A DNA stretch of 64,000 nucleotides, from contig CM022369.1 in NCBI GenBank assembly GCA_011800155.1, forward strand, positions 496,001-560,000. The letters are read 5' to 3'. A model generated the notes under the pieces. That model saw only the letters and a list, made by a program, of their open reading frames with translations. It did not search any database and was not told the DNA's origin. Positions 21,781 through 32,638 of this stretch are shown piece by piece. A program made the position numbers and the translations under genes. Source of the DNA: Flammulina velutipes (Eukaryota; Basidiomycota; Agaricomycetes; Agaricales; Physalacriaceae). Each line of letters starts with the position of its first letter. Position 1 is the first letter of the stretch.

Positions 21781-23834
21781 TCACTCTCCAAAAGCGTTCA
21801 GCAATTCGTCAATCGTTGGCCTGCTGGAAGTTTCCAAATTCCAACAAGCGGTCATCATCATCCACAAGTCATCGTTTAGCCCTCGGGCAATAATGTGTGG
21901 CTCAGTTGGACGCTTGGGGTGCCGCCCTAGATTTGACATTATAACCACCTCTGGAGTATGCCTTATCTCCCGGTACGGCTGTTGATGCGTGAGAAGCTGC
22001 GATGACACGGTCAGCAGGCGAACAAGAATATAAAAGTGGCTCCCAACTTCGAGAATTGTCATCCCATAGGCATAGATATCGGAGGCTCGCGAAAGCATGC
22101 CTTCTCCCATGCATACTTCGGGTGCAAACCATCGATTGTCAGACGCGATACCTCGACTCTGTGTGTATGGAGCGCCCGTGATGTCTTCCAAAATCTAGAG
22201 CACCTCAGTGAGTCGCAATACTTCTGAGATTTTAAGAAGGTCATCACCTGCGACAATCCGAAATCAGCCAACAGTGGTCTTCCTCTCGCGTCGATCGCGA
22301 TGTTGACCTGATTTATGAGTATGGACAACACCGTTAGAAACTCCGACGTACCGCCCTAATATCACCATGGACAACAGGAGGCTCCATCGAGTGCAGCACT
22401 TTGAGTCCCTGGCCTATTCCACGGACCTATAAAGTCCTCGTTAGGTACACTCAACATCAAGCGTTTGCCCTCTGCTCACCAGAGTCATATAGGTTGTGGG
22501 TTCCAATTGGTTCGTTTTGATATACTCCAAAGCGTCTCCTCTGTCTGGCCAAGGAGTGACCATGAATCTATGTCCACATGAGAACTCGAGGAACGACTCA
22601 ATGATAGCATTTCAAAATACTCACGGAAACGGCTCATCGTCGTTCTGCCCGAAGCCAAGGAACGGCAAGATGTGGCGCCCCTTGTCGATTCCCCAGACTT
22701 TAGTCCATATCTTCACTTCCCGCATAAATCTCTGCGTATTCATTGAATTCGAATAGCTCAGAAGTCGACAAGATTTCTTACCCTATTCGTCTTATCTGCC
22801 GCACTGGCAGTCACGGCGCGCACCACCTTGATAGCCACCTTTCGATGTCCGAGATATATACCTTCGTATACGTCCATAGTGGGTGTTCCCTTTACTGGGA
22901 ACCTTCCCAATCGCGTGACTTCGCCAGCCTCGAGCTTCATATTGGGAAGAAGCCCGCCAGAGGCTTCCTGCAGTTTATAAAGGTTGCTCGATAGGCCTGA
23001 ATGCACACGGTTTGCTGTATTCCTATTATCTGCCATGGTCTAAGACGACGATTAAGAGAGTGTTAGACATGAACTGCAAAGAAGACATACCGACTGCATC
23101 ATCTGCATAATCTGTCGCGCCATGTCATTATTATCCCGAACAGCACTAGCCATCGTTTCCTGACTTCTTTGGATATCGGAAAGGTACCGTACAAGCTCTG
23201 AATGATCCTGTTGAGAATTGACGGCGAATTCTTCTTGCCATCGATGGATGCCGATGTGAGAATTGAGCTGTGTTGCGGTGAGCAGTCATAAGTGATGGTT
23301 AAGGGATGGAACTTGCCTGAAAGGCGGTCATGCAGTCCGAAATCTGCTCGTGGCACTTTTCAATTGAATGGCTAATATCCTTATACCGCAAAAATGTTTC
23401 CATGACCGTTAACATCGTCCAACCATGCATTTGGATCTGTACTGATTGTAGGCAACTATAGTAGACCGAGTCAGCAACCGGTCAGCTATCATGTTGAGAA
23501 CGCACTATTCTGTAGCTTGGATAGCATCGTGCAGACTATTGGGTGCGTCTTTTGTACTCTCCTTCAGCGCCAAAAGTAGCTCATGAGAACGGTCCCTGAG
23601 CTGTCTTGCAGCGGACCTACACACAAATAGCCCAATGTGAGTACTCGTATCACCATCCGTCTGCTGGAGAGAGACGTACCGATTGACCTTGATCTGCTCA
23701 CACAGCTCTACAATTGCACACAACACCTCGGCCGCAGGTGAGAGACCAGGAACGGGAGAGAAATCAGCCAAAATCTGCGCAACGGTCTTCCCGAGCGAAA
23801 GTGCCAGGTCAATTGACGCGCGTCCGTATCCCAT
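21781..23834 (-). CDS. protein kinase with MLKL-like N-terminal helical domain
   Basis: About 500-530 residues over many exons, starting at 23834 (MGYGRASIDLALSLG). Residues of roughly 10-130 resemble the MLKL_NTD-type four-helix bundle of fungi: ILADFSPVPGLSPAAEVLC, EQIKVNRSAARQLRDRSHEL, and later FLRYKDISHSIEKCHEQIS. A brace-like coiled segment follows (HIGIHRWQEEFAVNSQQ ... NNDMARQIMQMMQS). The C-terminal half is a TKL-type kinase with KVAIKVV (the Lys), VVHGDIRAVNI (catalytic Asp and Asn kept, HGD replacing HRD), LADFGLSQ (DFG) and WFAPEV (APE), so it is probably active. One intron (23268-23316) appears to be GC-AG. In animals, MLKL joins such a bundle to a pseudokinase to kill cells by membrane damage; a death or signalling role here is inference. 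Confidence 0.82.
23268..23316 (-). other. likely GC-AG intron of the MLKL-like kinase gene
   Basis: The exon ending MTAFQ is followed on the minus strand by GCAAGT, the usual consensus of the rare GC donor class. The acceptor CAG 49 bp later restores the frame into LNSHIGIHRW. No GT donor nearby keeps the frame. Confidence 0.65.
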
Positions 23835-24026
23835 AGTGGTGTGGAGGGTGAGGGGGGTAGTATGTGATGGTGAGAGAATCGTTATAAAGCTGCGCTGGAC
23901 ATCTTGCTGTTAAGACGGCTGTACAAGTCGTGTTGATCTCCGCATGCTTCTCTTAAGCGCCCGCCCCTGAACGTCAATTTCTCAATAAAGTCTATACTGT
24001 AGTAGAAATCTTACAGTGTGTATTTT

Positions 24027-24964
24027 TCAATCCCACACGAACTGAACCGCCCTCCCATCGTCATGTTCTGTCCACGACCACTTCTGAGGACAAATCTGCC
24101 CAGTTTCAAGATGAAGATGGCACTTCGCAGTTTCGGAATCTGATCAGAGATGCGTTGCTATGAGAAATAGCAGTGGAAATATAAATACGACGCACCTCTG
24201 CTGAAGACAGCCGCAGTGTGGAAAAAGTTTTGCACCAGGACCAAGACTGACTCCGTCCTCCTGTTATCGGAGGCACTATCATCTGCTTCTACCCGCCTGG
24301 ACGGTGTCTTTGTTATAGGGAGCCGAAGGTTTTGCAATTGCGAGTCGAATAATACGATGGTGGGAACATTATCAGGAGAAAGAAATGACATAGCGGACAT
24401 TGTCTGCGTAATGAGATTCATGTATGAGGACACGGTCCACTGTTGCCTGTTGTGCGTTTGTCAGGAAACGTACGGGCTAGAACTAAAGAAGCCAACCTTG
24501 CGCCTTCGTCACCAAGTAAAAAGTATTGCGAAAGCTCATATAGAACGACGAGACAAGGTGGCGCATCCAGAGTCGTTTTATCATGCAGCTTCCTGTGGGC
24601 AGGAGCAACAGTTGTTACCTCCAAATTAGAAATCAAGAAGGAGAAGTGCATGGGCGTTGGTGGATATCTAATTTTCATCGTTAGAGAATTCATTAGTGTT
24701 CAGATTGGAAGATGCTGACAACATCCTGACACGAGAAAAAAGCGTCGTTGGGCTCTTATAATGTAAGAGAGTATCCCGATAGTCTTCCAATGACTTGACA
24801 AAAAGCTCCCGAGAAGGCGTTATGAATAATGCGTCGAGGTCAAGCTGGGTCTTGAGGAACGAGTGCATAAGGTGGATAGGCGCAGATGGATGATAGGGCC
24901 CTTTAACCAAGAGAGAAGGCGTACTCGGCAATAGAACACGAGCGTCAGGAAAGAAAGAGCCCAT
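24027..24964 (-). CDS. hypothetical protein, multi-exon
   Basis: A gene of at least four exons starting at 24964 (MGSFFPDARVLLPSTPSLL). A well-supported splice joins LGDEGAR to QQWTVSSYMNLITQTM, and another joins HTAAVFSR to DSETAKCHLHLETG; the end is DGRAVQFVWD with stop at 24027. Inner blocks include DAPPCLVVLYELSQYFLLG and NVPTIVLFDSQLQNL, which look like buried beta strands and helices of an alpha/beta domain. The junction between exons 1 and 2 (near 24655-24710) is uncertain. I do not recognise the family; a RecA-like or repair-accessory role crossed my mind from the strand pattern but no Walker motif is present, so I do not claim it. Confidence 0.6.
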
Positions 24965-25388
24965 CTAGAGTTGGTGGTTGACGTCCAAAGCAATGTGTGA
25001 CAACGGTCACGTTACTAAATCTGTGTCGCGAGATCGCGCGTCGTGGCGCAAAGTATAATTTGCGCATTGTAAGGCATTTTTATTATGGGGTACCAGCTCC
25101 CGTGATAAATATACTAAAAGTGATGCGACGACAACGACGACGACAACAATGTACAACGTAACCCATTAAACAGCGACAGAAACAAGAAATAAAGAAAACA
25201 AAAATGCTTGTATACGAAATAAAAACGAAAGCTATGACCGAAGGAGTGTATATGAATGTCTATATGCTAATGCTACGAGTGACGGTATGCAAAAATAATC
25301 CGTGAGTATAATATGGAACCGGTATAAGTATTGGGACCATACGGGCGGAGCTGGGGTGGAACGAGATGCTGGGGAAAGCAAAGCATGA
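24965..25388. other. spacer, short ACGACA-type repeat
   Basis: This stretch lies between the start of the hypothetical gene and the 3' end of the RabGAP gene. It is AT-rich, carries a small ACGACGACA-like run around 25125-25150, and probably includes the RabGAP 3' UTR. I see no gene. Confidence 0.5.
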
Positions 25389-27589
25389 TTAGAGCAAAGC
25401 CGAACCGTCTTTCCCTTCAGCAACAAGCCGTTTCCAGTCTTGCCGCCAATTGGTCATGCTGGCCCGAAGTTTCGTGTCTCCCAGAGTCTTCTCTATCCAG
25501 AACAATAGAACATTCTCATCCTCCGGGACGAAGAAGGATGAGAGAAGAGACAGCACAGTCTCAAAGTTCGCGTCCTTCGCCGTGATATGATCTAGGTTGC
25601 AATTCAGGAAGGCCAAAGGCGAGAGAAGATCAGAACACATACCACGGTATGCCCACACGATGCTTACGGCCACGGCAACAAAAAGGTCTTGGCCCTCCAA
25701 CAAGAATACATCCCAAAGCCTTAACTGCGTCTGGAATGGTACCGAATTGGAGAAGAGCGTGATGTACCACTTCGTTGCATACGATGTGGTCGAGATCATA
25801 TGCTTCTTGAACGCAGCATACACATCGGGCATCATCTGCTCCGTTATCCGCTCCTGGATGTATATCGCCTCCAACAAACCCGGAAACCCGGGACTAAAGA
25901 TGTTGTGAAGTTCGTACGAATCATGCAGGCGAACCAGAGATGCGTATACGCGCTCGGGTTCAAAATAGCAGAGTAGAGTAGCGGCAATAGGCCCCATGCC
26001 TTGAACGTAACCACATTCCGTGCATCGCAAGGAGAAGGAATGGAGTACATGGAATAAGGAACGTTGGCTAAGACGCCATCAGCATAACTTTCAAAGACGA
26101 CGTGACAGCGACACTAACCCGGCACCATATCGCGTCCTGAACATAATATGCCCGCCAATCGTCCTCGGAACGTCGAGATCGATCTGGATGTCGTACGTTG
26201 AAGGTTTGTCTATACAATCCCGGTAATCTTGTCCTAAGCGAACAGTTTCGACATTGCCAGTCCTCGAAAAACCGCGTAGCAGAAGGTCCCAGGCCGCCGG
26301 CCTCCAACGATCCGGTATTCCCTTGTAGACTCGTTCGGATAACTTTGGGCGTTTGGAAGGCTTGACACGCCATACTTGGATATTAGCGCCTTCATCTCGC
26401 TGCTCTGCCTCCATCATTCGACTCCATTTACCTATGCGAGATGATTCTTTAACAAGCGATTGAACCGGGGGAAGGGCGGATAAGGATTTGGCAGCAGTAG
26501 CCGCGGTGGGTGGTCCTGCGGGCGTTCGGGCGAGCCTCTTCATTAAAGGCGCGGAAGGAACGAGAATAAGGCGATCATGTGAGGGAGTATAGAAGAATCC
26601 GTATCTATATGATAGTTAGCGTAAGCTTTGGACGCGAAAGAATAGGTGCCGCACCGGTCAACATTGGCAAGAGCTTTAATCTCCTCCTCATTCAGCTCTC
26701 TAGACTTTTCTGTGCCGTCGCCAAGAGCGTTCTCCGCGTTTAATTGACTTGCTCTGCTTGCACCTATTCTCGCTCGGGTTCGCTCGACTCCTTCCTCGTA
26801 TCCATCCCCTTTAACTCCAGACATCTCCAGTAAGGCATAGGTATTGCGCACATGGAAGGCGTCCATGTCTTCGCCTTCAGATGGGGCGAGCGATGTTTTG
26901 CTAGCAAGGACAGTGTCCGCTGAATGCTTCATGGGTAGAGAGGGTGAGCTACTGGGTGTCGAATTGGGTATCGAAGGGCTAGGTGTCCTGACGCGCTCCT
27001 GCGGCGATGATAGGCGAGAGTTTGGGGAGAGGGTATCGCGGGATTGTCGTAAAGGGGAATCGTTGAATATAACAGAATGCGACTGTGATGTAGAAGATAG
27101 TCTTGAAGACGTGTAGGATTCTTCGGACTGCGAAGGCAAAGACAGGTTGGTCATGTCGCTGCTCCGAAGGTTGACGCTCGATGTTGGACGCTTTGCTTCA
27201 GGATTAGCATAAGATAATGGGCGCGGCTCGGTCAGGTCCACTGTCTGTCGCTGATCAGAGAAGTATGCCAATTCGCTGCCAATGTCGCCGTCGAAAGAGT
27301 CTTCTGGAAGCGCGAGAGTTACTTGAGGAATAGTGTCCTTGCCACTGAGGTCCGTTGACAGAGCGCGGGATGCGGCCCAGCTGCCCCTCCTGTCATCTCC
27401 GTACATCGAATAAATGGAGACAATAGCTGTCTCTGATGACTGCCTCGGCGGCTTGGTAGTCGAAAAACGTCGGGAATCCGTGTAAGACGACGAAGGTGTT
27501 CTCCTCCTGGAAGGTATCGCAGAAGAATGGGGAGAACTGGTGGTAGTTGCTGAATATCTCGAGGGTACCCGTACCGCAGAGGCGTCCAT
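25389..27589 (-). CDS. TBC-domain Rab GTPase-activating protein
   Basis: A RabGAP of about 680 residues. The first 340 residues are Ser/Pro/Thr-rich and probably disordered. The TBC domain then begins with ERVYKGIPDRWRPAAWDLLL. The dual catalytic fingers are both visible: IDLDVPRTIGGHIMF (IxxDxxR arginine finger) and GYVQGM (YxQ glutamine finger), joined through RYGAGQRSLFHVLHSFSLR across an intron near 26050-26115. The end of the domain, LRLWDVFLLEGQDLFVAVAV, is also typical. The start was set at the ATG 27589 (MDASAVRVPSRYS); the upstream in-frame codon at 27625 is TTG. It accelerates GTP hydrolysis on a Rab in vesicle traffic; which Rab is not evident, although a Rab5 gene lies 34 kb away. 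Confidence 0.9.
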
Positions 27590-27929
27590 GAAGAGAAAGA
27601 AGAGGTGGTGGTGGCAAGAGGTCAAGCCGGCATTGCTTTGTCTATTGATCCAAGGTGCGCTAAATTCCGTGTTCTCTCGCCTGCCGGCGTTTCTTATTTT
27701 CCACGATGGCCTTCACTCGAATACTCGTATCGGAAGAGAATACAAGAAAACTAATCAAACTATTCGTAGCAACACCAACGCTAAAGCGCGCCCATCGGAA
27801 TGTTTCATCGCACATAATGATAACTGGTCCACCTGGCATGCGCTGATTGACAATTCATTGTGTTAGCAGAAAAGACATTCCTGAGAGGCCCTGGATATGT
27901 GTGTCGAAGCTAATAGTAAGTAATACCAA
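27590..27929. other. spacer between RNase H1 and RabGAP genes
   Basis: Short spacer between the 3' end of the RNase H1 gene and the start of the RabGAP gene, both on the minus strand. It must contain the RabGAP promoter. No separate gene is evident. Confidence 0.5.
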
Positions 27930-29041
27930 TCAATCACTCAGCTCGAAGTCATCTATATCATCCAAGCAGGCTGCCATCTCTTCCAGTTCCTACCAACCGA
28001 TAAATGAACCAGCAACAAGAGTTCAGACTATCACTTACTTCACGTGATATTTGAGTGATCTTTCCCTTCTCAGGCTTCTGGTGAATCTTGTCATCGACCA
28101 GCGCAGTCAACGCCTCCCAATCTCTTTCTGGCGCCTCAGGTAGCATAGCTCCTCGATTAGCCATCAAATCAGCCATCTCATTTCCGAGGATGCCGGCATG
28201 TCCTTGAACATACTCAAGTTGGACTTTGCGTCCAAGCTTAACACTCCGTTCTAATAATTTGGCGAGGTATCGTATGAGGGGGGCGTTCTCGACGGGGTCT
28301 CCTTTGGCAGTTCGAAAACCGTTGCTTTGCCATTTGGAAAGCCAAGTGTTGACACCTGATTACATGTTAAGACGATTATGATATAGATCCAAGAAAACCT
28401 ACAGTTGATCGAATACTTGCTATCCGTCTTGATACGCAGAGGGTTCTTTTCATCCTTCGATTGCTCAAGAACACGAACCAAGCCCTAAGGGTAGCTCCTC
28501 AGGAGTCATAGCAGCATTGAAACAGAACACCTACAATCAGCTCTGCACGGTTGTTGGTTTGCTTGCCTGGGCATCGCTCGGCTAGGTTCCTGCCAGAAAG
28601 GTCAAAGTGATTCCTCGCCGGGATTAAGATATATACCTAGGATCCTCGGGACCCCACCAAACGCCGACACCGGCGACAGAGTTTGCCTTGCCGTTGCCTT
28701 TACATGCTCCGTCGCAGTACACAATTTCCTCGCCTGAATTGTCCGACTTCGAAGTCGTAGTCGGAGTCACGGACACATTTGTCGAAGGGGATGTAGTAGA
28801 CTTTCCCGAGATAGTAGCAGCGGTCAATGGAGCTCCATTGTTGATATATTCTTCGGCTTGTTGCATGGTAGGAAATTTCTTGTATTTTGCGTTCACGTAT
28901 CCGCTGACCTGTACTTCACATTCATCCCTACAGAGGCATTAATAAGTAATTTGGTTCAGTAAACTAACCTTACCAGCTGGTAAATACGCCGACTTGTCTT
29001 CCTGCCTTGACGCCATAGTATCCTGGTTTTGCTTTTGGCAT
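27930..29041 (-). CDS. RNH1: ribonuclease H1
   Basis: RNase H1 of about 290 residues; it removes RNA from RNA-DNA hybrids in nucleus and/or mitochondria. The start at 29041 gives MPKAKPGYYGVKAGRQVGVF, the N-terminal hybrid-binding (Cauli_VI-like) domain, continued after an intron by DECEVQVSGYVNAKYKKFPT. A Ser/Thr linker leads to the catalytic domain. The active-site residues are all present: YCDGACKGNG (Asp), TNNRAEL (Glu), IKTDSKYSIN (Asp), and HAGILGNEMADLMA (His and Asp). Four or more introns interrupt it. The end, ACLDDIDDFELSD, is acidic and follows a splice near 27990-28045. The two-domain layout marks it as the cellular enzyme and not a retroelement RNase H. Confidence 0.93.
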
Positions 29042-29492
29042 AGTGGATATCGGAGTTCGGGGATACTGCTGGAGGTATCGCGCTAGAGAAAAATACGCGA
29101 TGCTTGAGTAAAGTAGATATCGCTGCAACCGATGGGGAAGAATGGTTGTTCGACGTGGTCGAAACCAAGATGCAGACGAGTCATGTCACGTGTATCGCGT
29201 TCTAACATCAGGGTCCGGTCGTGCTGCCGCGGTGCCGCCTCATGACCTTCCTTTCAACGTGCATACGCGTGTACGCCTCCTGCAGCTTGCTTTGTTCAGA
29301 CGCCAACGTTTTCTATAGCCGGTTCGCTGGATGGTGACCTAATCATACCTTGAAGTATACCTCCACTACAACAACCCTTTCTCTGCAGACTTACAACTCC
29401 TGTGGGCCATAATCTATCTCATCTACGTATTCCTACGAGTGCGCTTCCCATTTGGATAAATTTCCTTATTGCTTACTGATTGTGGCGATAGG
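29042..29492. other. divergent promoter region
   Basis: This separates RNase H1 (minus) from the intronless orphan (plus). It contains no recognisable gene; a pyrimidine-rich tract around 29350-29400 may belong to the orphan's promoter or leader. Confidence 0.5.
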
Positions 29493-30029
29493 ATGTATTA
29501 TCATCATCAGCATGTCGCACTCGACTGTAACGCACTCTACATATGCACTGTCCAGCTAGCGACAGGTGCTTTCCATTGGGCCATCATACTCACCGACGAC
29601 AAGGCCAGAGCGGTCCGACACCACTGGTATCAAGTTGCTGGACAATCGTATGCCGAGACCTACGGCTCGCAGGTCATTACGCCCGCAGCGCGTACGGGAA
29701 ACAGCGCCGTGCTTGGGTACTATAGGCTGGAGGGTTACGTGCCCTGTCCAGATTTTGTGGATGTCTGCCGGACGGTCTTCACTAGCTACGCCACAGTGGA
29801 CCAGAATCGTGCGCATGGACTCACCTGCCGGACGTGGATTATCGCCGTGCTGAGGATACTTTATCAAAAGGAATCCTTCCCCACTCGCAAGGAAAAGTCC
29901 GTCTCCGAGTTCATCGATGGAATGGAGACCCATATTAAGAAGATGAGTACCCAGGCCGATAACAACTTCCTTTGCCTCTTCTACCAATCCCTGTCCCACC
30001 AATACCAACCCCCGGTCATGACTTTATAA
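29493..30029 (+). CDS. uncharacterised intronless protein
   Basis: A single uninterrupted frame of 178 residues from the ATG at 29493 (MYYHHQHVALDCNALY) to the stop at 30027-30029. The first part alternates hydrophobic strands (LYICTVQLATGAFHWAIILT) and reads like a small alpha/beta domain; later blocks are TPAARTGNSAVLGYYRLEGY and HGLTCRTWIIAVLRILYQ, which includes a Cys and a Trp that could be structural. The pattern His near the N-terminus, Trp/His in FHWAI and a later Cys hints at a papain-like or NlpC-like fold, but the order does not match a family I know, so no function is assigned. Lack of introns is unusual among its neighbours. Confidence 0.6.
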   Translation: MYYHHQHVALDCNALYICTVQLATGAFHWAIILTDDKARAVRHHWYQVAGQSYAETYGSQVITPAARTGNSAVLGYYRLEGYVPCPDFVDVCRTVFTSYATVDQNRAHGLTCRTWIIAVLRILYQKESFPTRKEKSVSEFIDGMETHIKKMSTQADNNFLCLFYQSLSHQYQPPVMTL

Positions 30030-30150
30030 TACCTTTATCCTAACTCCAAATTCACTCAACTTGTATAACCTGCATCCATCTCATTTGTCCAGATGACCGT
30101 CCAAAATATTGTATGTCTCAAGCCCCGGTAGTATACCACACGCGACGATA

Positions 30151-31076
30151 TCACAAAGGATACGTGATCAAACCCAAAGAAACATCGTATGCCGCCTCAA
30201 CCTCTGAATCAAGCTTCTTCTCCTTCCAGAATGACCACCAGTCAAACGTCACACCGTGCATATACATGTTTCGAAACATGTGTAACTGCCAATGCTTCGG
30301 GAGCCAGCCAGAGTCTTCCCAATCTACCACGCCACTCAAATGCCCATCCTTCACCAGAATATTCTGCAACCGCAAATCCGTATGCACCCAACATATAGTA
30401 TCGCCTGCCAGCTTTTTCAAAATCTCTGGATCTGTCTCCGACACAAAGTGGTCGATATCCTTGAAATTCATCAACGCGTAGCAATGAAGTGTCGAGGGAA
30501 ACGTAGCGGTGAGGTCTGAATGGAGCGACATGGGGTTGGGAAGCCCATGCATACTGGCGCTGCACATGACCCGGCCTTCGACGGACGGTGGTTGGCGGAT
30601 TTGCCATAGGTCCTCCAGGAACAAAAGGACTTCTTCTGCGACGACACAAAGCTGCGCGGAGGGAAGGGGCTGGTCCAGCAGGTTTTCCCCGGGGAGCTTC
30701 GTCATGATCGTGTAGGTGGCACCTTCGACTGCAAAGGAGTCAAGAATGCGAGGAATGGGGAGACTCGGACGCGCTTCGTTGAGGAAGGACAAGGCATCAG
30801 CTTCCGTGCTGACGGTCCGAAGAGTTTTCTTCATGACGAGGGGAATGCCAAAGCGAAATAGTCGTATCTTGTGCAGCGCTTCATTGCCCCGTTCGGTCGT
30901 GAGTAGAGTGTAGAATGCGAGTTTAAGGGTTGGTATGAAATGACACGTCAACCAGGAAAAGGCGAAGAACCAATGGCGACGCGATGGAGATGTATTGACC
31001 TGGAATAGACGTTGACGCGTCGTGTTCCTTATAGCAAAGTGTATAGACGCACCTTGTCATCACCATGACTTTCCAT
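30151..31076 (-). CDS. APH-family phosphotransferase
   Basis: An aminoglycoside-phosphotransferase-fold (kinase-like) protein of about 290 residues. A first exon (MESHGDDK, start 31076) joins through an intron at about 30996-31051 to VNTSPSRRHWFF. The catalytic loop is CWVHTDLRLQNILV (HxDxxxxN) and the metal-binding motif is VVDWEDSGW. Upstream, YTIMTKLPGENLLDQ matches the hinge region of this family in Basidiomycota. The family is greatly expanded in mushrooms; members phosphorylate small molecules, but the substrate is unknown. It ends convergently with the intronless orphan, 121 bp apart. Confidence 0.85.
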
Positions 31077-32140
31077 AACACACTGGAAGACGAACACGGA
31101 CTGGCGACGAGTGAGTGAGTAGAGGAAAGTGAAAGGAAAATCGGAGAATTACATAGATAATTGGGAGACGTAAAGAGAAGTACTACAACATGTCTCCAAC
31201 GACTAATGTTTTATTCGTTGGTGATGGAACAGTGTCAAAAAAGCCAGTGACAAACCATTGTCACACTGCGTACTTTGTGACGGCAAACCAGGGGGAATCC
31301 TAATGCAAATGCTTTCTCGCTGAGCGATTGAGTGCTCAAGTCAGTATCGTTGTCGCATGACGCATCCGAATCAGACCTTAGATCTGTCGGCGTAACTTAG
31401 ATTCGAGGGCGAACAAAGGCAAAGACAAATGCAATCACACTGCCTCCGAACTGAATTTGTATGCATGCTCGAAAAAATTGAATGAATATAGTTGTCAAGA
31501 TGCCAACAGTAACCAGTGCCCTTGGCTCTCTGCCCCGGCCGAATGTTGCTGGGTGTGGCGTATGTGGAATTACGGTATCATCGACGGTCCTGAATCCTGA
31601 TGAGCCAGAAGGATAAACAGAGTCGGCGAAGTGACATACCAGGTAGGTATAGATGATGGACCCGGGAATTTTTGACGCATTATCACAAGAAGCGGAACGA
31701 GTAGAGAACGCAAACGAAGATACACAGTAGACATGAACATTCCCAGACCATTCATCATGCTCAACGCGTCGTCTCATTTACAAACCTAACAGTGTTAATA
31801 CATAGACATACACCTACTTTCTCTAAAATGTCCCATGCCGGAGACAACGATTCTATTGCTTCGAAGACACGGCCGACAAAAAAATGGTGGCGTGACGGGC
31901 CGTGGTAATGGTATACCACTGCCAGCGGACGTATATCAGTCTCTTGAGGCGAGTGACACGATAAATGATGTCGATGAAGAATCCCAGAGAAAGCAGATAC
32001 ATCTGGCAGCAAGACCAGTATTACTCGAAATGATCCAAAAATTTGACAAGTTTCTCACTCACCAAATTATTCTTCATCCGTCACTCTTCATCCAGCCTAT
32101 CATTGTCTTTTCCAGTCTGCTGCTGCTTATAGACGCCATA
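31077..32140. other. spacer with unplaced open frames
   Basis: Two short frames are visible: a minus-strand one at 31397-31777 with two hydrophobic stretches (LVTVGILTTIFIQFFRA and FGGSVIAFVFAFV), and a plus-strand one from the ATG at 31828 (MSHAGDNDSIASKTRP) that stops soon after a run of seven A. I tried splicing both and met stop codons or 35-bp introns, so neither is called a gene. A remnant with a frameshift in the A-run is possible. Confidence 0.3.
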
Positions 32141-32638
32141 TCAGCTTGCATGCGAGGTAAAGTCCGGGAACAAGGAATCAGCTCGCACCTGTCTCAGTTT
32201 CGCCAAATGGATCTTTAACGTCTCCGCATAATTGTCGAAGCCCAGTGTCGACAGGGCGTATAGAATATCTTCACCTCCAATCGTTTTTCGCTTCTCCATC
32301 TGGCATTTCTCGGCCGCTTCGCTGGTGATAAAGGATATAAATTCGGAGACGCATTCCTGTACGCATTCTTTCGCGTCTTTCGCGATTTTCGCGCTGGGGG
32401 GGACTGATGCTTTCATAATACGTGCGACGTTCGCTATCTGGCGGTAGATTAGTCTGGTTTGAGTCTGGTGATAAGCACTGAAGCGGGAACCACACACAGG
32501 AAGGAATCGGTCCTGCTCCCGATATTCACCCACTTCCTGGTCAGTGATAGGCGGAGGCTCCGGCGTATCGTCCGCGTCGAGGGGTTGGACAGTTTCCCCG
32601 CCTTCTTGGGCTGCCAGCCGTGGTTGGATATCTGCCAT
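32141..32638 (-). CDS. HAP3: NF-YB / HAP3 CCAAT-binding histone-fold subunit
   Basis: This is the NF-YB (HAP3/CBF-A) subunit of the heterotrimeric CCAAT-binding factor, which pairs with NF-YC through an H2B-like histone fold. The start is at 32638 ([14 protein letters not shown]). One intron (about 32443-32500) joins REQDRFLP to [18 protein letters not shown], rebuilding the invariant start of the core. The rest of the core is complete: [40 protein letters not shown] and [18 protein letters not shown]. The frame then continues to a stop at 32141. An alternative splice after LRQ (donor GTGCGA, acceptor near 32104) would give the tail QQQTGKDNDRLDEE and end near 32060 instead. The core is certain; the C-terminus is not. 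Confidence 0.92.
   Translation of the reverse strand: MADIQPRLAAQEGGETVQPLDADDTPEPPPITDQEVGEYREQDRFLPVCGSRFSAYHQTQTRLIYRQIANVARIMKASVPPSAKIAKDAKECVQECVSEFISFITSEAAEKCQMEKRKTIGGEDILYALSTLGFDNYAETLKIHLAKLRQVRADSLFPDFTSHAS

Noticed and set aside
27930..29041. RNase H domain as a sign of a retrotransposon
   Set aside because: It has the N-terminal hybrid-binding domain and introns of a cellular RNase H1, with no reverse transcriptase, integrase or repeats around it.
31397..31777. Minus-strand frame with two hydrophobic stretches, possibly a small membrane protein
   Set aside because: The two hydrophobic parts need to be joined in different frames, and every splice tried gave a stop codon.
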